Shown in pieces: positions 54,612-64,000 of a stretch of 64,000 nucleotides of DNA. The stretch lies in the NCBI GenBank assembly GCA_027475525.1, contig JAMWFC010000122.1:310001-374000 (forward strand), given 5' to 3'. Position 1 is the first letter of the stretch; every line of letters begins with the position of its first letter. A model generated the notes under the pieces. It saw only the letters and a list, made by a program, of their open reading frames with translations. It had not been told where the DNA came from and did no database searches. This DNA is from Macrolepiota albuminosa (lineage: Eukaryota; Basidiomycota; Agaricomycetes; Agaricales; Agaricaceae). A program made the translations under genes and the position numbers.

Positions 54612-54845
54612 TGTAAACAAAAAGCTACCTTAGGTAAGGTAGCTGCAATGAGTATTTGTAGTGATTATGTAATATGTATAGTATGATTATCATAATACTA
54701 ATTACTACGCAGTCTAGATTAGATCTAACTGTTGTTCAGCAAAAGAGATAAGTTCAGATACCTAGAGCTCAGGCTCTAGGTCACTCGGTTATATACCCCC
54801 CTTTCAGACTGGTTACAGTCTCTAAAAGGGGAGTGCTTGCAATCA
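54612..54845 (-). repeat. 3' LTR of gypsy D
   Basis: 234 bp, plus-strand reading TGTAAACAAAAAGC...TTGCAATCA (TG...CA). On the minus strand it is preceded by the purine tract GGAATGTGGAGAGGGG (54861-54846). It contains GTATATAACC on the minus strand, a TATA-like box. Confidence 0.75.
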
Positions 54846-54861
54846 CCCCTCTCCACATTCC

Positions 54862-57713
54862 AGCAAGGCATTTCCTGTAGTTTATTAGTGTTGAGGTTAG
54901 CCAACGATACTATGATCAATGCTTGCCATATCATGCTCTCAAGAAAGGCAGCCATATCGAAGTTGGTGTTAGCCGAAGTAGACGCCTCTGCAGGAGGTTG
55001 TGTTACCAACGGGTCATTGGTGGTTGTAGTGACCACTGACAGGGGTGGTAGGGGACCCTGGTGTGGGCCACGCATTCAAAGATCGCGACGGCATGATTCT
55101 ATTCCAACGGGGTAGTAGAAGCCCTCCTCAAGGTATGCATGACCTTGAGCGAATTCTTGTCCAAGCAAAGCTCAGAGGCGAATTACATTGTCCATGGTAG
55201 GAGTCCTCCATCTATCCCACTGCAGGATCGCTGGTGGCTCACTGTAGAGGTCCAGTCTATGGTGTTGTTCATTGTTGATGTCCCTGTACACGTCCAGAGA
55301 GGCATTTGCTGCCCGGAAATGGCTCTCTAGGTAGACCACGCCAAATGTGTAGGCGTGGTCTATCCATTCTACTGGCACGTGATTTGCTAGTAAGACCCTC
55401 AGTACGTCAGCCTCATTAATGTTGGCTGACATGGAGTCGTCGAAGTGTGGAGTCATAAACTGCACATCTGTCCATGACATTGGCTCAAATGGCTGACTGG
55501 GGTTAGCTGCATTGTGGGCATCAATAGCCTCACGGTACATCCCAGGTTGAGCCATGATGAATGCCAGTACCCTGGCAAAGCAGCTTCAGAGTCGTCCTTG
55601 AGGTGACACTCCTTGGATGATGGCATGCCCCAGCAGTGAACGGAAATGGATACAAAATGCATAGTCCATGGCAATGCCCAGGACAGCGTTCATCATACCA
55701 GGGCATGAAAAATAAAGCACGCTCTGTGCTAGACAATCAAGATCGAAGGTATGTCGTATATCTTCCAAATCAAAGCCTGCAAGCGTGAAAACGGGTTTGC
55801 TTCCCTGCCCTTTCCATCAGAGATACCCTTTGGGTGTAGGCAGGACAGCCAGGTCCATCCGATGGTCATGAAGGTCCAGGGGGGGGAGGGATTTGCTCAA
55901 ACTCGGGCCCACAAACCAGCTCCATTGGGTGATCCCTCCATGGTTGACTGTAGTTCATCGATATGTGCTGGAATTCATGTAGGAGGTAATATGCCTCAAT
56001 ACAGAGCAGTAGAGCCTTCATCTTGTTGTCCACCAGCACCAGCATTTTACGGGCCTCTTAGGGGTTCATGGGGAACCCCCGCAGTGCAGTCTTCATCAGC
56101 AGTATTGAGGTATGATGATACCTCGTCCCCTTCTCTTCCTGCTCCTGGGCCTGCAGTGCCTCGTCTCCCACAAACACGGTGTTTGACAACTGTGAGTAGT
56201 AAAAGTGGTGCTTCATTGCGCCACCAAAGAACCAATTGGACCGCTCAGTGGCAGTCCCCTCTCCAAATACTCCTAGCCCTTCAGGGATATGCCTTGTGGC
56301 TTGCTCTACCCTGTCCCGGTCAACCTTGGCCTGCTTGCTGGCCTCAGCCTTCCTACATGCGACGGACTTCTAATTGTGACTCAGCTGCACATTCTTCTGC
56401 ACTGCTGTCTCCCCTTCTGACAGCGTCTCCTCAGCGCTTGGTCCATAATTGCTAACCTCACCATTGTTGGCGAGGCCCATAGCAGCTAGTGTAGACAAGC
56501 GATTTTCCACCTCGTCATCTGTCCATGCATCTCAACAAGGTGGCTCTGGCACATACAACTTGTGCAGTTTCTCAAATTGTACCGCAGGCAAGAAAAATAC
56601 AATCTCTCCAGATCCAGATCCTGTTGGCACATTGTCCAGGAACCGCATCGTCGCTGTCTGCAGAGCCCCTTTTGGTCTGTTCTGCACCTTCACCATGCCA
56701 GGTGCGTGCACTGATGTTTTCAGGCCCCGGTCTTCATCATCCACTATCATCTCATCATCACCCTGGTCCTCAGATTGGGGTGTTACCTCTTCTGCCTCCC
56801 TAAGTTCTGGAGGCGCTACGGGCGCCTCCACTTCCTCCTGTGTCCTGAGGCGCTTAGCCTCAGTCTGCTTCTCTGGCATTGTCACCTGCCGCTTCATTGC
56901 ATTGGCAAACATCTTGATCGTGTTGTTGTTATGCTGTTGCAGCATAACAATTTCATCCAACAGGCCCGTAATCACTACTTGGGCCACTGGATCCTTCAGA
57001 AACTCTGATTCTGGGGAAACGTGTTGCTCTGCAGCCACTAATCGCCACCACACTATTTCAATCTGAGGATCTGCCTGATCCTCCAATGCCTTCCCCTTCT
57101 CTTTTTTGCTCGCTGACAACCTACATGGAGATGGGGACCGCCTACGTGCTGGAGGCAACCATGGTCGCTGCGCACCCCACGCCCTTGGTCTATTTTGGTC
57201 TTCTCGAAATGGAGGCTCCTCCCACCTCCTATTCACAGGCTCCCTCGTGATCACAACTCTTCTCACTGGTTCTCGTGACGGCAACCACTCTCTCTCTCTC
57301 TGAGGTGGAACCACCTCATTTCTCATCCTCACCTCCCTCACTGGTGACCGCTCACGATCCTTCCAAGAGAATTCCATCTCCTTCTGCTTACTTCCTCTCT
57401 GATCCTCATCCACCTCCATGGGGACCACCTGTTGCACCTGTGGCATCATCATTCCCCATGGGACTTGCACCTGCATAGCCTGCTGCCCAGGTCCACCAGG
57501 ACCTGGGAAAAACAGCATTGGATAATACTGCAGGAAAAATGGTGGGGCCTGCCCAAATTGAGCCATTGTCGGGTATGCCACCAATCCTGGTGTTGGTACC
57601 AATGCACTAACACTACTCATTGCTTGAATTGTCTGCTGCTCTACCCCCCCACCAGAACCCTGTGGGCTCTGCTGTTGCTGACTTGGCATTTGGCCAGGCA
57701 AGGAATACGACAT
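54862..57713 (-). pseudogene. Long third ORF of gypsy D, sense to pol, unknown function
   Basis: Lies between the chromodomain and the 3' LTR on the coding strand of gypsy D. The first 393 codons are open (57713-56532): MSYSLPGQMPSQQQQ, a Pro/Gln-rich part, an Arg/Glu-rich basic part, then an acidic part. Reading continues in frame past TGA (56532), TAG (about 56370) and TAA (about 56060) to the segment ALLLCIEAYYLLHEFQHISM, shifts once at an 8-G run (55879-55886), and goes on past TGA at about 55823 and 55586 through LEDIRHTFDLDCLAQSVLYF, VEWIDHAYTFGVVYLESHF and ILQWDRWRTPTMDNVIRL. A last piece (55075-54776) contains NFDMAAFLESMIWQALIIVS. Roughly 850-950 codons originally. It resembles uncharacterised Agaricomycete proteins in style; I recognise no catalytic motif. 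Confidence 0.7.
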
Positions 57714-57849
57714 ACTGAAGCCAACGTGGCAGTCTCCAGAATAACAATTTTTGCTCCTGTCAGGTTACATAACCTGATCTGCCCCTGACAGTTCCAACCA
57801 GAATAATCTATCTTATCATCTCTGGTCCCAGGATGACAATCTTATCCCT

Positions 57850-59408
57850 AATCCCATCTAAGCACATGAGCGCTTATATAGCTTCCTTGGCTGTCGCACC
57901 CCTTGCAATTCCAAATAGCGATCCAACACTGCCAGCTGAGAACACGTACTCAGCGACTCCCATGTAGTGTCTCCCGCACTTCAACGAACCTCAAATTCAA
58001 GGTTCCTTCCGTCCACCCACCAATGTCCCAGTATCTCTTTGATGAACCACTCCTGTTTGTCACTTGCTCCAAAGTCATATGCCTCAGGCATTACTTGATT
58101 CAGAAACAAGGCATCATCATTTGCCTTGTAGGGTCAGAGTAAAGACACATGAAACCTGGGCACAATCCTCCTTGTCTGCAATGCTGCAGGCAACTCCAAC
58201 ACGTAATTTGACGTGCGCAGCTCAGCCTCCAGGATTCTATAGGGTCCGATGAATTTTGGACACAATTTCCTTGCCCTCCCCTTGGGAAGGTTTAAGTTCT
58301 CCGTCGACAAGTACACTAACACACCCTGCATTAGTTCTGGATCTGCCCTCTGCCGTTCATTTGCGTGTTGTGTCTGAAAGACTCACACTGCAATAATAGC
58401 ATCGTGTGCATTCGCCACATTCTCCAATGCCTGCCATGCAAAGTCCCTTATGCCTTTGTGCACTACCTCAGCCCCCCTGAGTTCCCAAATCATGGAGGGT
58501 AGGTACCCTTCATTCAGTTGAAATGGCACATACCCAGTGGTCTCTGACACACTGGCATTAATCGCAAATTCAGTCAGTGGGATCCTGTCCACCCAATCCC
58601 GCTGGTCAGGCCTGACCACCATCTGGAATATCTGAGCCACGCTACAATTGGCTCGCTCAGTCTGCCCATCGGTCTGAGGGTGAAAGGATGTTGACATCAA
58701 CAGTCTCGCTCCAAGCAACTTGTGCAGCTCACGCCACCATAGTGATGTGAACTTCGAGTCCCTGTCGCTCACAATTGAGCTCAGGAGGCCATGAAGCCTC
58801 ACAATATCCCTGAGGTAAATCCACAAAAGCTCAGAAGCTTTCATCATAGTGTGCACCGGAATCAAGTGCACCATACTGGTCATACGACAGATTATTACCC
58901 AGAGGTAATTAGATCCTCTGGCCTCCAGGAACGGTCCCACAAAGTCCATTCCAATGGAGTCCCAAGGCTTCACTGGGATTGGCAGGGAGTGCAGCCTCCC
59001 TGCAGGCTTCTGGTTACTAGTCTTTGCCCTCTGACATGCCACACACATCTGGCAAAACTTGGCAACTTCCGTGTACATCTGAGGCCACCAGTACCACTGC
59101 CTCAGGTATTTCAATGTCTTGCTGGCTCTGAAATGGCCCACCACCTCATGAGCCTGCATAAGTATGGTGGTAATGAGGTTGCAATTTCGCAGCAGGCACA
59201 CTACATCACAATCGTGAATATTTCGCATCCATAGCAGTCTTTCCGCATCCACTCTGAAGTGGGGGTGCTCGTCTGGGTGATCCAAGACCTCGGAGCACAG
59301 TGGATCCTCCAGGTACAACTGTTTCACTCTGGCTCTAAAGTCGTTGGTAACTGCTGGCAGAGGCGCACTGTTGCCTCTGTGCTCTCTCAACATCTCAGCA
59401 AGGGTCAT
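57850..59408 (-). pseudogene. Gypsy D integrase and chromodomain
   Basis: Integrase zinc module HEVVGHFRASKTLKYLRQWY to CQMCVACQ, DDE core with SIGMDFVGPF, IVSDRDSKFTS and QTDGQTERANCS, and GPY motif KFIGPYRILE. Stops (TGA) at 58383 and 58134 interrupt the same frame. Beyond the second stop a chromodomain is plain: YDFGASDKQEWFIKEILGHW, then NLEFEVR-stop-SAGDTTWESLS and LAVLDRYLELQGV (one TGA in place of a usual Trp). Chromodomains steer integration toward marked chromatin. Confidence 0.88.
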
Positions 59409-59435
59409 TTCCCGACCCCTTTGCTCTGCTTGTTC

Positions 59436-61013
59436 TCACTCCAGGACTTCTGGGTGTGGGCTTGGACTCCTCTGAGCCAGCTCAAGCTGCTCAGCTTCCA
59501 AGTCCCGCGCCTCTCACCTTTTCCTTATGCATTGGCTGCACCATAGCTCTTTGACCTCCCTGTAACAATGGTAGGGGAGGTCATTGCCTTGGGGATCGAT
59601 GCACACATCTGCATTGACATAATCATGGCTATTGTGGTGTTCAGTAGCCCTGTCGCTCTCAAAATACCTTGACAGACAGTCAGCGACCTTATTGAGCTCA
59701 CTCTTGACATAAGTTATGACAAACTGATACCACGACATATAGTCAATCCACCGGCACTGCCTGGGGGACAAGGATGCCTGAGTTTTAAAGAACTCCAGTG
59801 CTTTGTGATCAGTGATGATGTGGATTTTATATCCCATCAACTTGTCTTCCCACTTGAGGAGTGCCTCAAGAATCGCCAACGTTTCCAGTTCATGCACTGC
59901 ATAATTCTGCTGCACCAAAGTGAACTTTTTCGACATGAATCCAGCAGAGTGGCATGTTTGCCAAGTCTGACCTTGGCCATACATGGCACCGACACTGGTC
60001 TTTGAGGCATCACAGATGAGCCAGATAGGCTCAGCTTGTTTTGGATTAATAGGACGAATCACTGGAGTCTTCAAACAGATGTGTTTTATTATCTCAAAGC
60101 ACCGCTGGTGAATAGGCCGCCATATAAATGGTGCTCCATTCTGCATGATCGCCATTAGCGGACCCATGTATACAGTAATATCAGGCAAACAGTTGCCTAT
60201 ATAGTTTACCAGACCCACAAACCTCTGAACGTCATTATACGTTTGTGGCACTCTCCATTTGCGTATGCGATCCACTTTGTCGTTGTCAGGGTGAATGCCT
60301 TGACTATCAATCTTGTGTCCAAGGCAATCAATTGCCTCGGAGTAGAGCTTGCATTTCTTCCATTTGAGGTACAGCAAGTTTGACCTCAAATGTTCGAAAA
60401 TCACTCTGAGATGTTGTTCATGGTCCTTGATAGTGTCAGGGAAGATGAATATATCATCTAAGTATATGTGTACGAACCATCCAATTATGTCTTGGAATAT
60501 GGAGGTCATCAACCTCTGAAATGTAGCAGGTGCATTGCAGTCTCTGATCTGCATGATATTACTGACATATGTTTCCATAATTGATGAGAACACTGTCTTA
60601 TGAATATCGCCTTCTCAAATCCAAACTTGCTCATATGCATCTGTCAGGTCAATCTTAGACCTGAACTTTGCATGTGCCACATCTTCCTGGATTACTTCCT
60701 GGTCTGGCAAGGGAGTTACATCTTTGATGGTGTTGTCATTGCGCTGTCAAGCATCTAATGCCGTTCTTAACGTCCTGTCTTTCTTGGGGATACACAACAA
60801 AGGAGCTGCCTGGGAGGCTGGTCCAGCCTCCCACCACCAGGCCCTCAAATATCTGTTAGTCTTGTCTCGCAGTTGTTGCTGCAGAGCCATCGGACATCTC
60901 AGAAGGTGGTATTGGTACAACTTGTTCTCCTCAATCAGATTGATTTCATGATTGACCTCCCACCACAGAGGCAATTCCTCCTTGGTGCCATTGAGAATAT
61001 CTGCAAATTCCTC
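59436..61013 (-). pseudogene. Gypsy D reverse transcriptase and RNase H
   Basis: RT: PLLCIPKKDRTLRTALDA then TGA, FRSKIDLTDAYEQVWI then TGA, NAPATFQRLMTSIFQDIIGW and the catalytic IYLDDIFIF. RNase H: WLICDASKTSVGAMYGQG (Asp), YAVHELETLAILEAL (Glu), IHIITDHKALEFF (Asp) and NKVADCLSRYF. Same frame as gag above and integrase below; only nonsense mutations. A 359-codon open stretch covers 60593-59514. Confidence 0.88.
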
Positions 61014-62804
61014 CTACCACTGCTGCCGCAACACAGGGATATCATCCCAAGCCAGCCCCATGGCTTTACTTTTCCCTTTATCAGCCCTTGGTCTCCAGGG
61101 GCGCACTGCCGCCCCCTTAATTGACTTTGGTTGCTCATATTTTTCTCTGAGGGCTGCAATCCTCAGTTCATTCTCATCCGGTGTATGCAACCGAACTGAA
61201 GGCAGTTGCTTCTGCCTTCTTGCAATGATGGTTACTCCATCAAACATTATCTCGCTTGGCTGAGATACTTGGTCAGCAGTTGCCTGTTGAAAATGCTCTC
61301 CTTCCACCTTCCAACACGATCCCCTCCACGCATACATGGAAGACACTAGTTCATTCCATTCTGGGGGCATTCTGGGATCAAATGCCCATTCAAATGTCAG
61401 ATGTGGGACCGGTCAATTCCAGATTGATCTCTCCATCATGAGCAACAATGATGTCTCCGCCCTACTCTCTTCATCCAACACAAGGTCCTCAACCTTGATC
61501 TTTGACGATGTTGGTTGGCATTCACCCATCTTCTGAGGCTCACTGTCCTCAGCTCTCTTGCTGTGGGTTGCTGCTTTACCCTGTACTTTGAGTTTACCAG
61601 TTCTTTTGAGCTCCTTCCCCCTTTTCAGAGTGTGCTTGTACTCTTCAGCTTCCTGTTCCAGCACCATAAGTGCAGGACTATTGCTTGGCAAGCTTGCCCA
61701 AGCTTGCCCCAACTCGACTTCCTCCTCCACAGTGGGAAATTGTTTTCCACTGTCTAGTCATTTCCGCCATACTAGCGGCCTCTTCTCTATGGCTCTGTGG
61801 CGATGGGCCCTCCCATCTCCATTATCCACAGTCACTTGCATGGCTGAGATGGTCTCACCATCCACCACAATCTGGTTATTCTCAAAGTCCAGCATCACAT
61901 TGTGCTTATGCATATACAGCATCCTGACAATCATGTCATAGCGGTCAAAGTTTGCCACATCAAGATACTCCTGGCTCTTAGTCTTTGCACAGGCTATAGT
62001 TGCCTGTGTTCTGAACTGAACAGTAGCACGACTGCCCACAGTTCCCAGCTGAAGAAGCAATGGCTCCTTCAGCTCGCTCATGTAAATGTCGTGTACCTGA
62101 CAGAATTGAGGAGTTATACCAGTCGTCGTACTCCCAGAGTCCCACAAGGTCCACGCCTTGTGCCCATCAACTTCCATGTATGACGCAAGGCACTCTTTGT
62201 CCTCTCTCTTCAGCACTGGCCTCACCAGCTTTTCCAGTGATTTACAAAGGTGTACCTTATACACCTTAACATTGGCCGCTCCCATCGGGCAGTCCATTTT
62301 GCTGGCAGGGTAATCTGTCAGGGCTCCCATGAACTCAGTATCGGACTCTCGGCTATAGTAGTCATTATCGTAGATGTCATACACATCTACCTCAACATAT
62401 TTGGTGTCTGAGTTGTCCTCCTCCCCAGGAACATTATCTGTCTCTGTAGCTTTAGTGTCAAGGTGCTCCACCTCATCATCATCGACATCAGGCTCATTAC
62501 CTGAGTCCACTTTTTTCTTGTCAGGAATGGCGGTCTGCACTGCACACACAAATGCACATGGTCTCGCTCCAGACAGACGCTGTGGCTTAACTGGACACTC
62601 CCTTGCAAAGTGTCCTGCCTGCCTGCAATGGAAGCACCCAGCCTCCCTTGCCCTGGCAAGGTTGCCTCCCAACTCAGGCTTTCTCCCTATGGCACGGTCC
62701 GTCAGTTTGCCAGCATCCGGTGCTTTGCCTGCAGCCGCTCCCTCCCCTAGTTTGCCCTTTACCTCATGCTGCACCAGTGGGTGAGAGCTCCTAAACCTCG
62801 GCAT
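61014..62804 (-). pseudogene. Gypsy D nucleocapsid knuckle, protease and linker
   Basis: 348 open codons (62804-61758): basic linker, CCHC knuckle CFHCRQAGHFAREC, an acidic stretch, and the aspartic protease with WTLWDSGSTTTGITPQF and later VANFDRYDMIVRMLYMHKHN. After TGA at 61758 the frame continues through a charged linker (61730-61413) and 61370-61014 to the RT, with one more TGA and one TAG. Confidence 0.85.
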
Positions 62805-64000
62805 TCATCTGGCAATTGGCCGTATTACAACCCATGGGTCCGGGTTGTCAGCCAAGTCTCTCCATCTCACCCAAAAAGTGCTGACCTTCTGAGGCTCCAG
62901 ACGTCTAGCCTGATGCATTGTAGCCCGCATCTTGGTGCAATGTATATCAAAGTGCCGTGCCACCTTATGCAACTGTTCATACCACAATGTGTGTGCCACA
63001 AATTCCTCCATGGAATTCACTACGGGAGAGAGTCCATCATCACAGATCAGGAACTCCCTCATTGCATCTGGAATACCCCTCAAGAACGTATCTATCATCA
63101 CTCAGCTATCTAGGTATATAGACATATTTTGAGCATAGTCAATCAAGGTATCATAGAAACCTTGAACTCCCAGCTTCTCCATAAACACTGCATTTACAAA
63201 TGCCTCCCGTGCATCTTGCATAGTCGATGCACTGACAAATTGGTTGTATAGCTCAAGAATGACATCCTTGAAGGTCCACTGCTGCCGTGCTCTGTTATAG
63301 TGGAAAACATGCTGCCGAAACCAATTCTTGGCTGGCCCTTCCAAGAATTCTGGCAGGACAAACACGCGTTCTCTGTCCAAGCGGTCCCCTCCATACTGGC
63401 ACACCGCTAAGTGATTACATACGTCCATCGTTCAATTTTCCAAGTCAATGAACTTGGACTCTCCTTTATATGGTTGGATATGCTTGGATTCGGCTTTACG
63501 TTGTTTGATACCCTCCAATAGCCGTAAGGGCATGCCTATGGCATCATTGATTATACTGCTGAGGCACTGGTGCATATTACTATTGTACACCTTAGTCACC
63601 TCAGATAACCCTGGCGTTTTATTCCTACCCTCTGCTGGTGAAATAGTGGAAAAGGCCTGCATAGGTCTTTGACCAGCACCATACGCTGGGGATCCACTAT
63701 TCCTCTGCGGTGGTAACTGCCTACTACCATCTTCTCCATCTTGTTTGACTGAGTATGGATCTGTATCCTCCCACCCTCGCTCCACGCACTCTGTGCATCT
63801 AAGATATTGTTCCCGCATAAGCGTCTACAGGGGTTTGTCCTTCAAACACTATACCTTGATCGTCTATCAAGGTATGGCCTCTGCGGTTCAGATCCTGATT
63901 CCTTATCCGCTGATATGCCACATGATCAGCTAAGGATGCAGCCATCAGCACATGGCGCTGGAACGTTTGCTCGTCCGACTCACTTTTGACCTGCGCTGAG
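62805..64000 (-). pseudogene. Gypsy D gag capsid region, partial at the window edge
   Basis: Capsid pieces in one frame: RVFVLPEFLEGPAKNWFRQH, FKDVILELYNQFVSASTMQD and FLRGIPDAMREFLICDDGLS, with TGA stops at 63429, 63102 and 62805. Upstream of about 63830 the coding frame appears to differ by one (SESDEQTFQRHVLMAASLAD up to AYAGTIS), suggesting one indel. The start lies beyond 64000. Confidence 0.8.

Larger units (their letters stand above)
54612..64000 (-). mobile_element. Ty3/gypsy chromovirus D (minus strand, runs off the window)
   Basis: Read on the minus strand: gag (from beyond 64000), zinc knuckle, protease, RT, RNase H, integrase, chromodomain, a long third ORF, polypurine tract and 3' LTR. 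It is inserted into gypsy C at 54611 (flank AAGTG). From 63818 to about 57850 gag-pol stays in one reading frame, interrupted only by stops, almost all TGA. The 5' LTR is outside the window. Confidence 0.88.

Noticed and set aside
55751..57066. Plus-strand frames of 205 and 234 codons
   Set aside because: They are antisense to the third ORF of gypsy D, whose minus-strand reading is coherent over 2.5 kb; compositional shadows.

Overview
The window is nuclear DNA from a filamentous basidiomycete, most likely an Agaricomycete. The evidence is three intron-rich host genes with short (about 43-65 nt) GT-AG introns: a WW-domain membrane protein of a family typical of mushroom-forming fungi, a secreted AA9 lytic polysaccharide monooxygenase (wood or litter decay), and an MFS exporter. 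Nearly everything else is retrotransposon. No bacterial, organellar or viral genome signature was seen, and no rRNA or convincing tRNA gene.

Layout. 57-2333 (-): WW-domain gene. 2.3-6.9 kb: decayed repeats (a tRNA-like SINE candidate, a copia 3' end, a truncated gypsy LTR). 6.9-33.0 kb: one ancient Tad-like LINE cut into three pieces by two Ty3/gypsy insertions. Gypsy A (7650-18896) is young: near-identical LTRs, matching target duplication, intact gag, pro and pol, and an intact spliced gene on the opposite strand. Gypsy B (20367-30399) is old and full of stops. 33420-41395: a full-length, apparently intact LINE of the same family as the relic, with a 15-bp target duplication and a 43-A tail. 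41.4-48.1 kb: host island with the AA9 gene (-) and the MFS gene (+). 48.5-64 kb: a second nest in which chromodomain gypsy D (minus strand, runs off the window) sits inside gypsy C, whose 5' LTR itself holds a copia solo LTR and is preceded by an inverted LTR copy.

Two results stand out. Gypsy A places canonical -1 slippery heptamers just before both the gag and the pro stop codons, so Gag, Pro and Pol can be joined by two -1 frameshifts, and it carries a six-exon antisense gene between pol and the 3' LTR. Second, eight places carry a head-to-tail duplication with a period of exactly 77 bp. This is best explained as unmerged k=77 de Bruijn contig overlaps, so the apparent frameshifts in gypsy A pol and LINE ORF2 are probably assembly errors; removing 77 bp makes each a single open frame (about 1244 and 1700 codons).

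Older copies are CpG-poor, and most premature stops in gypsy C and D are TGA, which fits methylation-linked C-to-T decay of CGA codons. All coordinates and splice sites were worked out by eye; no alignment or database search was run.
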